Source of the DNA: Cytophagales bacterium
GTDB lineage: Bacteria > Bacteroidota > Bacteroidia > Cytophagales > 172606-1
Length of the DNA stretch: 64,000 bases
NCBI GenBank assembly: GCA_030448185.1
Contig: JAUJNL010000027.1
Span: forward strand, 1-64,000
Direction: 5' to 3'
The stretch's first letter is position 1. The number at the start of each line of letters is the position of its first letter. A program made the translations under genes and the position numbers. Shown here piece after piece: positions 30,704-40,174 of this stretch. The notes below the pieces were generated by a model. It was not told where the DNA came from and searched no databases. It saw only the letters and a program-made list of their open reading frames with translations.

Positions 30704-32305
30704 ATGAAAAAAAGTCATAAACTGAAAATACTCTGCGCTGCCGTGCTGGCCTTATCCCTGAGCAGTTGCGAAAAGGATTTGCTGGAAATGGATAATCCGT
30801 CCGCTGTTACGGTGGAAAATTTCTACAAAACCGAGGCCGACGCCCTGCAGGCCGTGAATGCGGCTTACCAGCCCTTGCTGCAAATGTATAATACGTGGAT
30901 GCCTTACGTGGAAATGGCCCGTTCGGACGAGGAAAAAACGAACAACAACGCAGCCGGGCACAGCGATGTGATAAGTGCTACGAACTTTACTACGTCCTCT
31001 GCTAATAATGTAATTAATCAACTCTGGCAATTCTACTACCGGGGCATTTACCGGTCCAATCTGGTGCTGGACAAGGTGCCGGCCATCAGCATGAACGAAA
31101 ACCTGCAAAAGCAGGTACTCGGGGAGGCTAAGTTCCTGCGGGCTTTTTACTATTACCAGCTGGTCACCCACTTTGGGGAAGAAGTGCCGATGCCCATGAC
31201 TGCGGCCCAGACCGAAGCCGAATACAAACTGCCGGCCGCCGCTCCCGGCGCCATCTGGCAACAGATCATCACCGATCTGAAAGAAGCGCAGAACGACTTG
31301 CCGGTAGTAGACGATTACCGGAAAGTGAAAGATCAGCCTAACCTGGGCCGGGCTACCAAAGGCGCCGCTACCGGATTGCTGGGAAAAGTGTACCTGCGGC
31401 TGAAGCAATACCAGCCGGCGGCCGATGAGTTTGCTAAAATTATTACGCAGAAGGTAGGAACGTACAGCCTGGTGCCGAATTACAAAGACAATTTCAACGA
31501 CGCCACCGAGAACAACGTTGAATCTCTTTTCGAAATCCAGTTCCACTTTGACCCCGCCTGGAAAAATGCAGCGTCCTTTGGCAGTATGCGGGCCCAGAGC
31601 CATGGCATGAATAACAAGGCCAATGGGCAGCGCTGGTGGAATGCCAATGCCACCCAGGCCATCAATGATGAATTTGAAGCCGGCGACCCCCGTAAGTTTA
31701 TGACCCTCTGGACCAAAGACGGGGCTAAATTTGAAGATACCCGCAATGACAAAAATGGCAACAAAATAGTAGTTATCCTGGATTTTGCCGGACAAAACTG
31801 GGCTTCGTACGGCCCCGGGGTCTATGGCTGGCGCAAATACGAATACGACTTTAACTGGCGGGCCAAAAACGGCCAGAATTACGACGGCAACAATTTCCGC
31901 TATATGCGCTACGCCGATGTGCTGCTTATGTACGCGGAGTGCCGGATTGAAGGTGCATCTGGCCCGGTAACTGCCGAAGCTGCCATCAACGAGGTGAGAA
32001 TGCGGGCCAATAATAAAGTTCCTACGGAGCAGGCGCATCTCTTCTATGCCACGCAGGATGCTACACTGCCGATGGTACAGGACTTGATGAAAGAAAAAGG
32101 CTGGGACCTGAGAACGGCCCTGCGCCACGAACGGATGGTGGAACTGGCCGGGGAACTGGTCCGCTGGGAGGACATTGTGCGCTGGGATATTGGTACGCAG
32201 GTCATCAAAGAGCCCGATTTTTCGGCTCCTAAAAGCTACCTGTACCCGATCCCGCAGCGGGAACTCGATACCAATCCCAACGCCAAACCGAATATTGCCA
32301 ATTAA
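30704..32305 (+). CDS. SusD/RagB-family nutrient-binding outer-membrane lipoprotein
   Basis: A 533-residue lipoprotein that caps the SusC transporter and binds its glycan. The signal is MKKSHKLKILCAAVLALSL with the lipid-attached Cys in SSCEKD. The helical TPR-like core holds LQAVNAAYQPLLQMYN, LGEAKFLRAFYYYQLVTHFGE, ATKGAATGLLGKVYLRLKQY and the C-terminal RHERMVELAGELVRWEDIVRW. It ends YLYPIPQRELDTNPN, the standard SusD end. It begins 101 bases after susC, with a low-complexity word repeat in the gap. With susC interrupted upstream, its expression may be polar-affected unless the gap carries a promoter. Confidence 0.95.
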   Translation: MKKSHKLKILCAAVLALSLSSCEKDLLEMDNPSAVTVENFYKTEADALQAVNAAYQPLLQMYNTWMPYVEMARSDEEKTNNNAAGHSDVISATNFTTSSANNVINQLWQFYYRGIYRSNLVLDKVPAISMNENLQKQVLGEAKFLRAFYYYQLVTHFGEEVPMPMTAAQTEAEYKLPAAAPGAIWQQIITDLKEAQNDLPVVDDYRKVKDQPNLGRATKGAATGLLGKVYLRLKQYQPAADEFAKIITQKVGTYSLVPNYKDNFNDATENNVESLFEIQFHFDPAWKNAASFGSMRAQSHGMNNKANGQRWWNANATQAINDEFEAGDPRKFMTLWTKDGAKFEDTRNDKNGNKIVVILDFAGQNWASYGPGVYGWRKYEYDFNWRAKNGQNYDGNNFRYMRYADVLLMYAECRIEGASGPVTAEAAINEVRMRANNKVPTEQAHLFYATQDATLPMVQDLMKEKGWDLRTALRHERMVELAGELVRWEDIVRWDIGTQVIKEPDFSAPKSYLYPIPQRELDTNPNAKPNIAN

Positions 32306-32498
32306 AGGGGAGTTATTGAGTATATGAGTTAAAAGTGAATGAGTGCAGGGCTCTCTATTTGATTTAATAAATACCTGCCTGACTCCCTTCGTCCATCACT
32401 GAATGTATGCCGCCAGGGAGCATTGGGGCAATCTTCCCAAAGCGGTACATTCAGGGCTGGCGAAGCGGACGGGCGGTAGGAGGGTAATACGGAATTGC
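32306..32498. repeat. Low-complexity intergenic word repeat after susD
   Basis: The opening GAGTTATTGAGTATATGAGTT and later GTGAATGAGTGCA belong to the same word family as the gap before susD (30603-30650) and 48165-48345. No gene is seen. Confidence 0.45.
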
Positions 32499-32543
32499 AA
32501 AAAACGAAACTCCTGGCTTTACCTTCGGGCAAGGCCAGGAGTC
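32499..32543 (-). terminator. Rho-independent terminator (minus strand)
   Basis: The stem ACTCCTGGC (32509-32517) pairs with GCCAGGAGT (32534-32542), extended by CTTT/AAGG pairing, with a T-rich tail on the minus strand from the A-run at 32499-32504. It lies just beyond the orphan sorting-domain fragment at 32571. Confidence 0.8.
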
Positions 32544-32570
32544 TCTGTTTTACTACCACTTGAGTAAATC

Positions 32571-32670
32571 TTAGCGTTTGAAGAATTTAACCGTATGTAC
32601 GCCAGCAGCGGTTTGCAACTTGAGCAGATACAGACCCGGATGGAGGGATTGTACCGGACTTTTAAGGTGT
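32571..32670 (-). pseudogene. Orphan T9SS sorting-domain fragment
   Basis: The minus strand reads SPVQSLHPGLYLLKLQTAAG then VHTVKFFKR and a stop at 32571. This is the last 30 or so residues of a T9SS type A tail, closely like the tails of the two ELWxxDGT proteins. No start or domain precedes it: the frame is lost above about 32670 and the complete paralogue tail begins at 32794. It is probably the end of a deleted or recombined copy that kept its own terminator. Confidence 0.65.
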
Positions 32671-32722
32671 TCGTAGTTTTACTGATCCATTATTCTAAGT
32701 AAGGATCATGATTGTCTGGTAG

Positions 32723-32758
32723 CAACTCCAGCCTTACCCAATGGCAAAGCTGGAGTTG
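32723..32758 (-). terminator. Hairpin after the second ELWxxDGT gene
   Basis: CAACTCCAGC (32723-32732) pairs with GCTGGAGTTG (32749-32758). It lies 36 bases past the stop at 32794. No T-run follows on the minus strand, so termination is only probable. Confidence 0.5.
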
Positions 32759-32793
32759 ATAATGAACTGGTAATCAAGAGAAAGGGCAGAAGA

Positions 32794-35422
32794 TTACTTT
32801 TTAACGAACTTAAGGACTTTGCTGCCCGCTTGCGTGTCGAGTTTGAGCAGATACATACCCGCCTTCAAATTCCCTACCTCGAATCCGAGTTGCTTTTCGC
32901 CTAGAGCTTTATGGGCGTTCTGCTGCAAAGTAGCCCCAGCTGCACTGCTGATAGAAGTACTTCTCACCTTACTTACAGGCATGCCTAGCTCTACTACCAA
33001 CTGATCTTCAGCCGGATTGGGAGAGAGGCTAGCCGTAAACTGCGCTTCCAGGGAAACTCCTTTACCTTCCTGGCTCTTTCTAGCGGCAGCAGCAGATGGA
33101 ATCACTTCAATGGCCGAGAGGGTGGCATTGTCGGCTGAACCCGAGCTAAAATACAGGTTGAGTACCCCATCGCTTACCGTGACCGGGAAGCGTTCCTGGA
33201 CGGCAATCATCGCTCCTCCGGCTTTCTCGAAGATATCATACTCCGAGCTTTTTCTCATCCTCAATATCGACATTAAACTTTCTTGATCCTACCCCTCCTG
33301 GGCCTGGTTGCCCCAGTAGGTCTCGGCAAAGTGCAGCACGACTTCAAAGGTGCCATTGCCCGTAGGCAGACCGTAGCTAAAGGATGAGCCGTAGCGTTCG
33401 GTGCTGTATAAGGCGTCTTCCTCGGTATTAGCTACTTCGCCTCCGACCGGAGCCGACACCGTACCATGAGCAAAGTACACATCCGAAGCAAAGGTCTTTC
33501 CACTGAGACTCTGGTAGGTGCCCCCGCGGCATTAATCGAAAGAGAACTGCCTGCCGGCAGGATTTCAATGGCTTTTACACTGGCTAGATCCACGGAGCCT
33601 TGCGTAAAACGAATCGTTAACCTCCATCCTGTACCTGGGTACGGAACGTCTCCTGCACCGCTGTTAGGGCTCCCCGGCTTTCTGGAAGACATCGTACTCA
33701 GAAAGCTTTCGCTCTCTCCTTCAATATCGACATTGAACTTTCTGGAGCCTACTCCTCCCTGGGCCTGGTTGCCCAATAAGTTTCGGCAAAGTGCAGGATG
33801 ACATCATAGGCCCCGTTGCCGGTAGTGGAAAGGTATACTGGAAGTCAGCTCCGTAGCGTTCGTTCTCGTAGAGGTAATCATCATCCGTGCCCCCGATGGC
33901 TGCCCCGCTCACGGCAGCCGTACTTCCCTCTACGTATCCATCTCCTACATAAGTGCGCCCATCAATTGTGGTGTAACCCTCACCCCGGCATTCACCCGGA
34001 ACGTAAGCCCTCCCACCGGAGGAGGCGTAGTAGCGTTAGGGTCATACTTCCATAACTCCTGGCCTGTGGTGCCGTTGTCGGCCAGAAAATACACTACTTC
34101 GTTTACGCCCACTAACGGAATGGGATTAGAGCTGCCGCCTGGATTCAGATCGCCAACCAGTACCGTACCTTCAGCCGTGCCGTCACTTTTCCATAGCTCC
34201 CCGGTTGCTGCCATTGTTATCGGCACTGAAATAAACTGTGTTATTGACTGTAGCAAATTGGCAGGTCTGGACCGGTTCGTTACGCCGTTTACGTGCCCGG
34301 GAAAATATCTTTTACTACTTGGCCGCTGCCTCCGTTGATATTTACTTTCCTGAGTTCTTCGTCCGTACTACCGGGACTCGTCGGACCGGCAACGATTGAA
34401 TAGAATAAGTTGTCGCCAACGAATGCATAAGAACCAAATCCACTAGTGCGGTGGCCGCCACCTAAGCTAGCGGAGAAAACGGTCCCTGCCTCGGTTCCGT
34501 CACTCTTCCATAAGGAATAACTCTTCCCGGAGACATCTCCATTAGAAAAAGCAATGTAGAGGGTATTATTCACCTTCCGCATAAAGTGTAAGCCACTGTA
34601 TAATGTGAGTTGTTTTCACCAGACAGTCCCTGCCTCGGTTCCGTCACTCTTCCATAAGTATAGAGGAGAATCTTGTGCTCCTCAATAAAGTATACTATAC
34701 CATTGAGCTCGGTCATCATGGTGATGAATACCCTATCTTTCATAAAAACAGTCCCTTCAGCAGTACCATCCGTCTTCCAAAGCCTAGTGTTACCTTGGGT
34801 AGTAGATCGAAAATAAAAAATGTTTCCTATTACAACCGGAGAAGCGACAGAAAGATCATTGCTGGCCGGTTCGAGGTCTTTCACTACTACAGTACCTTCC
34901 GTAGTGCCGTCACTTTTCCAGAGTACACGACCCTCCGTGCCATTATCAGCTACAAAATAAAAGGGCCCCATTGGCATCCGTAAGACTAGATGGAGCCCCG
35001 CTGGCAGTGCCTGGGTTCAGGTCTTTCACCATAACTGTACCCGCTGTCATACCGTCAGTTTCCCATAACTCGGCTCCCGTACTGCCATTATTGGCCGTGA
35101 AGTAAAGCTTGCCATTCATAATCGTTAAGTTGGCAACGTCTGCGCTACCGGCTCCCGGATTAATATCTTTTACCAGCACGGTTCCCGCAGCTGTACCATC
35201 ACTCTTCCAAAGCTCTTTGCCTTGCGTACCGTTGGTAGCAGCAAAGAATAGTGTGCCATTTACATTCACGGTCGAGCTGATCTCGGAGGCTCCGCCACCC
35301 GGGTTAATGTCTTTGACCAAAGTAGGCTGAGCCCAGGCAATGTGGCTGCTTAACAGCATCAGCAGGAAAAGCCACCGGAAGGCAAACGTCATTGATCTTC
35401 CGGACACATAGTTTTGCTTCAT
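32794..35422 (-). pseudogene. ELWxxDGT/malectin/T9SS protein, heavily frameshifted paralogue
   Basis: The gene has the same design as the one at 20393-23054. It starts MKQNYVSGRSMTFAFRWLFLL with a signal peptide ending SSHIAWAQ. About eight propeller repeats follow (ELWKSDGTAAGTVLVKDINP, LWKTDGTAEGTVFMKDR and others). Two malectin-like domains come next (about 33990-33600 and 33540-33110, each with a GSRKFNVDIEG strand), then a T9SS tail (LSPNPAEDQLVVELGMP to SKVLKFVKK). At least seven frame changes are needed between 33280 and 34980. Both ends are well preserved, so many may be sequence errors. Its place beside SusCD supports a glycan-binding role at the cell surface. Confidence 0.78.
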
Positions 35423-35545
35423 AATAGTTAAATTGATTGGTGGTTGGTGATAAAAATTTGGAATACGTGATAAATATTTTAAATAGATAACACTGCAATG
35501 ATAGTGGCAGCCGGCAAAAAACTGCTATTAAAATCCGTTGTATGC
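35423..35545. other. Promoter-side gap of the second ELWxxDGT gene
   Basis: The AT-rich stretch between the start at 35422 and the large palindrome should hold the minus-strand promoter. I found no clear TAnnTTTG match. Confidence 0.3.
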
Positions 35546-35609
35546 GTCTCACTTTCCCAATAAGACGTCTCATTTTATAAAATGAGACGTCTTATTGGGA
35601 CAGTGAGAC
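35546..35609. repeat. 64-bp near-perfect palindrome
   Basis: The two 32-bp arms meet without a spacer between 35577 and 35578. Thirty-one of 32 pairs match; the only mismatch is 35554 against 35601. The centre reads CATTTTATAAAATG and the inner arm is AATAAGACGTCTC. It is followed on the plus strand by CTTTTTGT, so it could terminate transcription, but it is much longer than a usual terminator. It lies about 125 bases upstream of the start of the gene at 32794-35422. Confidence 0.9.
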
Positions 35610-35857
35610 CTTTTTGTGGCCAATGCGTGTAACCTTACCCATCTGTTATATGGTCAGTTAACAGGTTAAACAACTTGGTACAAGTTTGTACTAACTTTGT
35701 ACAGGCGTAAAACAGAAAATACACATAGGGATAGTGGCGAGGGAGTTCTTTAAGGCAAGAAGACTTCATCCTGAACCTGTCTGAAAAGGAAGATGAAAGC
35801 GTCACAAGAAAAATTGTTCTTAAGCAAACTTCATTCAAAATGGGAGCAAATAAAAAA

Positions 35858-35880
35858 ATCCTACGCTGGAGACGTAGGAT
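35858..35880 (-). terminator. Rho-independent terminator of the lipoprotein gene
   Basis: ATCCTACG (35858-35865) pairs with CGTAGGAT (35873-35880), and on the minus strand a seven-base T-run follows. It serves the gene ending at 35972. Confidence 0.85.
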
Positions 35881-35971
35881 CACTGGAAAGTGAAGCGTTC
35901 TGCTACCACTTTATCCCCAGGCCGGCTGGATTGGGATATGCTTGCATATAAAGAGCCATCGTTGATTTGGG

Positions 35972-36730
35972 CTATTCTTTACATTCGAGGCTGAAACAGT
36001 TAAAACAAAAATCGGTCTGGGGTTCAAAGTCCAGTTGCACAGAAGTGGCAAAGGAGCTATTGCGGTCTGATCTATTGCGGAGCTTAATCGGCTTTTCGCC
36101 AGCGGCAGACCGGTGAAGAGCAGTAGTTGTATAGCGGCCAATGGGGATATCGACCAATTGGGAATAGGTATCAGTGTAGGGTTGGCCCGGCTTAACTTTG
36201 AGGATTTGTCCGGCAGACCCGTCAATTAAAGTGCCTATTGGGGTCAGGGTAAATTCAATATTCTCCACATCATACAAAGTACTGGCTACTGCCATATCAA
36301 CTTGAATAAAACCTCCATAGACGCCGCTGAGAGGTACCGGTTTTTTCCCCGTTAGTTTCCACTGGAAGTTCCGTACCGCCCCACTCTGGGTAAATCCTTC
36401 CGTACTTTCCGGATGAAGATCAAGGGTATATTGTTTCCCATTAAAGGTTTTCCTGATTTTGGCATAAGCCAGGTAAGTAGCCGCATTCCCCGGCAGTTTA
36501 ATGCTATAATTCCCGTCTTTGTCCGTAGTGCTTAAAAGGTTGGAATTATGTAAGTACGTATTGTCAATAATGATCTCCGCTCCTGCAATGGGATTTCCCT
36601 TGGTGTCAGTTACTTTCCCTTTTACATAACCATCCTCCTGAGTGACCGGATCACCCTCGTCACTGGGACAACTGGTAAGTGCAAATAGGCTGAACAGGAG
36701 CAGCGCAAACTCTAAAACGTACTTTTTCAT
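35972..36730 (-). CDS. Lipoprotein with carboxypeptidase regulatory-like domain
   Basis: A 252-residue lipoprotein. The signal is MKKYVLEFALLLFSLFALTS with the lipid-attached Cys at residue 21, before PSDEG. A carboxypeptidase-regulatory-like beta-sandwich lies at about residues 33-105 (GYVKGKVTDTKGNPIAGAEI, then DKDGNYSIKLPG). The rest is beta-rich (VYGGFIQVDMAVASTLYDVE, then SVQLDFEPQTDF) and ends with two Cys close together (FCFNCFSLECKE). This fits an outer-membrane or surface lipoprotein. I cannot name a function. Its place next to the SusCD/ELWxxDGT genes suggests an envelope or glycan role. The frame is intact. Confidence 0.85.
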   Translation of the reverse strand: MKKYVLEFALLLFSLFALTSCPSDEGDPVTQEDGYVKGKVTDTKGNPIAGAEIIIDNTYLHNSNLLSTTDKDGNYSIKLPGNAATYLAYAKIRKTFNGKQYTLDLHPESTEGFTQSGAVRNFQWKLTGKKPVPLSGVYGGFIQVDMAVASTLYDVENIEFTLTPIGTLIDGSAGQILKVKPGQPYTDTYSQLVDIPIGRYTTTALHRSAAGEKPIKLRNRSDRNSSFATSVQLDFEPQTDFCFNCFSLECKE

Positions 36731-37537
36731 GGTTTGATTTTTTTAGGTTGAAGTGGGGCTTGGATTATGAATAAATAGGTAGGAACCATCCTGAGTCTGG
36801 GTATTAGAGGTTCATGAGCATGTTTGTTACCTAGGGATAGGGCGGGTAAGCAAACCGCGCTAAATGCTTGCCATCAGCATGAAGAAGAAATAGTTGTTTC
36901 ATTCATAAAGGGTCGTTGGAAGTAATTACTGTTGGCTGATGGGGCCAGATGCAGGTAGTTAACTTGGAGCTTACCTGGGGCAGTACCTGAAAACAAAAGT
37001 AAAATGCCTATTTCCGCCACACTTGTAAAAAACCGACCATTTACAAAAAATTAAAAAGATTTATTCCTAAAGCAGATCTATGTACTTGTAGGAAACAATG
37101 AATAAAAGCAACTTGGGAAAGAACCTTGAAAAACCTTATTTAGCGCAAATAAAGCAGAAGACGGCTAGAGAAATCTGGGTAGGAATGTTGTCTTATTCTT
37201 GCTATCCATCCGGACACGTATAGACAACGTATGCCAAGGTAGTAACGGAAATGAAAGCTCGGCTCGAAAAAGGTAAACCCAGGAGTAAGGGTTGATTGGA
37301 TAAAAAGCCGTTGTGCTAATTAGATGATGGGCCTATCTGCTTACTGCTGTCGGTTGCTTCTGTTGAGTAATGATTATCAAAGAGCATCTGGCTCGTTTTA
37401 TTTGACATTATGGGCGGAACCAAGTCCCTAAAGCAGGATAGGCAGGAAGAAACTTCCGCGCAAGCGCTATGTATCGACCAAAGAGGGTGTCGCCTTGAAT
37501 AGGTCAACCGGCTGATTACTTTACGCAATCCACACCA
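36731..37537. other. Long region without a recognised gene
   Basis: About 800 bases separate the lipoprotein start from the DUF4268 gene. The part next to 36730 should hold the lipoprotein promoter. A 70-codon minus-strand frame at 37316-37528 has coding-like composition but no family I recognise; it could be debris of a lost gene. Confidence 0.35.
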
Positions 37538-37998
37538 TTACCGTAAACTGTCGAAACTGTATTTAGCGTCTGTCCAGAATTCGTCAAGGGCGATGATCCG
37601 GGGTTTGAGAAAGAGAGATCAGTTCGGGCCAGTTTTCCTCCTCAAACACATTTACGGGGGATAGTTCGGTAAAGATCCGGCTGATAATCTTCCGTTTTCG
37701 TCCGTGGTGTGCAGCACCCATTCCCATTCTTCCCCACGCAGGCGTGCAGTATGTTTTCAGCTCAGCAAATTGCTCAAAGAACAACTCCTGTAGCTCCGGG
37801 TCGGATGGGTGATTTCAATGCCAATGGAGGCTACTTTGTTATCCGCCTGCATCCGGAAGTAGACATCTTTCAGCCCGGTTTTGTAATTGAGCCAGTTGAT
37901 CCGTAAGCCTTCAGCGGAAGGATGCGGGGCAATATACCCCGGCCAAAAGCGGTCCAGAAAGCCTGACGTCGCAGGGAGGCTTGTTCTTTGGTATACAT
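37538..37998 (-). pseudogene. DUF4268 domain protein, frameshifted
   Basis: Joining frames gives about 153 residues: MYTKEQASLRRQAFWTAFGR, INWLNYKTGLKDVYFRM, ADNKVASIGIEITHP, LQELFFEQFAELKTYL, EEWEWVLHTTDENGR, RIFTELSPVNVFEEENWPEL and a closing IALDEFWTDAKYS. These are the characteristic blocks of DUF4268, a nuclease-like fold found both alone and fused to other domains. Here it is the stand-alone short form. About four frame changes occur (near 37940, 37830, 37740 and 37610). Function is unknown; the family is related to restriction-type nucleases, but no catalytic role is proven. It is divergent from the sulfatase at 38180. Confidence 0.7.
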
Positions 37999-38179
37999 CG
38001 GATTACAGAAGAAAATCTGCCTTTAAAGAACTCCAGACCCATTTTGGTTCCCCAGGTTCCGACAGACTTTCCAAAAGAAACCCACAGTTGATTACAAACT
38101 AATGGTCACAGTCTCTTATTTACTAAGCATAAAATGGGAAATTACAGCCGTTTTAGTGCCTGCTTTTGACCAAGGTCCC

Positions 38180-39594
38180 ATGAAATCTTTCCGAACCCCC
38201 CTTACACTGTTCCGTATTTGCCTCTGCCTGTCAGCTGTACTGTCCCTCTCGTTGCTAATGAGTGGAGGGGACAAACTAGCCGCTCAGGCCCTGAGTCAGG
38301 CACCCAATATCGTTTTTCTGTTCTCGGACGACCAAAGTGCGGCGGATGTGGGCTGCTACGGGAATGCGGCTGTCCATACGCCTAACCTGGATAAACTGGC
38401 TAAGGAGGGCATCCGGTTTACCCGGGCTTACGTAGCCAGTCCGCAGTGCAGTCCCAGCCGCCGCCATTTTGACTGGTTGTTCGCCGCACGTCACCGGGGC
38501 TGCCAGGCTACACGCCAATGCCTTTCCCGAATTTACCTCCGTGGTGCAATTGCTTAAAGACAAAGGCTACTTTACGGGTGCCTACCGCAAAGTACACCAG
38601 CAACTCATCGAGAAGCAGTTTGATTTTAAAGGAGATAAGGACCTTAGTGCCTTCTTCGGGCAGTTGCCCAAGGGTAAACCGTTCTTCCTGTGGTTTGGCT
38701 CTACCGATCCCCATCGGCCCTATAAGGCAGGAGCTTTTAATCCGCCGCACGATCCGCTGCTAAGGTAAAAGTACCCGATTACCTACCTGATACTCCCGAA
38801 ACCCGGCAGGACCTCGCTTATTACTACGATGGCATTGCCCGGTTTGACCAGGATTGCGGACAACTGCTGGCCCTGCTGGAGAAGCACAATTTGCACAAAA
38901 ATACGATTATCGTAGTGAGTAGCGACAATGGAATGCCTTTTCCGAGGGCGAAAGCCACCTTATACGAGGCAGGCGCTAAAGTGCCCCTCATTGTGCGCTG
39001 GCCCGGCAAGGCCAAAGCCGGGCAAGTATCCGATGCTCTGTATCCCTGCTGGACCTGACGCCTACCTGGCTGGAGGCCGCCGGAGTACCGGTTCCCAAAC
39101 GCATGGAGGGCCGTTCCTTACTGCCGCTGCTTACTGGCGGTACATACCAGCCGCAGGAATTTGTGTTTACGGAACGTAACTGGCACGACAACTGGGACCG
39201 ATGCGGGCCGTAATTGGCCAGCGGTATAAGCTGATCCAGAATTACCGTCCCGAAGTTCCGTATATTATGCCGCTGACCGGGTCCAATCAACGGCGTGGCA
39301 TTCTATTGTGGCTTTGCATCAGAAGGGCCAGCTGAGTGACAAATTACAGTGGTATTTTAAGCCTTCCCGCCGGTGGTTGAGTTTTATGACCTGCAGAATG
39401 ACCCCGGTGAATGGAATAACCTTGCCGATGACCCTTCCCTGCAACTGCCGATCGGGCAGTATCAGGCTGCTCTGAGTCAGTGGATGCAGAAGACCAGCGA
39501 TTTTCTGCCGCCGCCGCAGGGTGCTTTTCCGGGTAATAGCCCCTATAATGTGCAGTTTGATCCCTTGAATACCGGCGAACGGAAGCCAAAATAG
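38180..39594 (+). pseudogene. Second sulfatase, frameshifted
   Basis: An exported sulfatase starting MKSFRTPLTLFRICLCLSAV. The metal site PNIVFLFSDDQSAADVGCYG and the active-site CSPSR (formylglycine precursor Cys, near 38449) are intact. The frame breaks right after this motif, near 38462, and again near 38762, 39045, 39195, 39290 and 39365. Downstream pieces carry KPFFLWFGSTDPHRPY, TIIVVSSDNGMPFPR and KVPLIVRWPGKAKAGQV. The C-terminus reads VEFYDLQNDPGEWNNLADDP, standard for sulfatases. Its sequence differs enough from the first sulfatase to suggest a different substrate or sulfate position. Most breaks are probably sequence errors. Confidence 0.8.
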
Positions 39595-39606
39595 CCACTG
39601 ACTAGC

Positions 39607-39843
39607 TTATTCGAATTCATCCTGATACACCAGCTGATGCTGCTGATCATATAACCGGATATAATCGACGGAACCAAAACCTGTAAAGCTCTTGATAATT
39701 CCCTTGACCGGGGCCGATGGGTTGCTGGTAGCGTAAGGTGTATACACCGGCCAACCCGTATATGATGAAACTTTCGGCTTACGGTAACCAATAGTGGCTG
39801 TTAACCCATAGCTGCTTAAACCTTCCGCATCTAACTCCGTTTC
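39607..39843 (-). pseudogene. C-terminal fragment of an unrecognised secreted protein
   Basis: The minus strand is open for 79 codons, with ETELDAEGLSSYGLTATIGY near its start and VKGIIKSFTGFGSVDYIRLY near its end, closing with a stop at 39607. It has no start codon or signal peptide, and a stop lies directly upstream. The composition is that of a real beta-rich extracellular domain. It runs toward the sulfatase end, only 12 bases away. I do not recognise the family. Confidence 0.45.
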
Positions 39844-39880
39844 TTACCGTATCCGGATAAAGGTAAAAGTCTGTGTGAAT

Positions 39881-40120
39881 ATGAAAAAGACAAATGTAAT
39901 TGGAATGGGACTGGTAGCTGCCCTTTGGTTAGGTGTGGCATCGTGCGGACAAGCACCCAAGCAGGAAAATTTTGATAACAACGGCCGGGAATGGACCAGG
40001 ACCACACCCGTACGAAACTGGATACCAACCAAACGACTGCTGACTCCACAGAAAAAGCCGGCGTCCACGAAGAAAGCGGCAGTTCGAGGAACAGTTTGTA
40101 AACGTGACAGGGTAATGTAA
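39881..40120 (+). CDS. Small putative lipoprotein
   Basis: The start is MKKTNVIGMGLVAALWLGVA with a lipobox ending in Cys (ASCGQAPKQ). After about residue 36 the frame reads a basic, Pro-rich tail. A neighbouring frame gives an acidic, hydrophilic tail (TADSTEKAGVHEESGSS) ending at about 40098, which looks more natural for a short lipoprotein. A one-base error near 39990 is therefore likely. Function is unknown. Confidence 0.5.
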   Translation: MKKTNVIGMGLVAALWLGVASCGQAPKQENFDNNGREWTRTTPVRNWIPTKRLLTPQKKPASTKKAAVRGTVCKRDRVM

Positions 40121-40174
40121 TACGGATTCAGGGTGAGATATTCTTAATAAGTTGTTTTATGAGTACTTACATTC

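Noticed and set aside
30752-32128. A 458-codon open frame on the minus strand across susD
   Set aside because: The plus strand codes a complete, well-conserved SusD. The antisense frame is open because of codon bias and shows no family motif or signal.
37538-37998. DUF4268 gene as part of a restriction or defence system
   Set aside because: It is the stand-alone short form with no methylase, helicase or specificity gene nearby; nothing else suggests defence.
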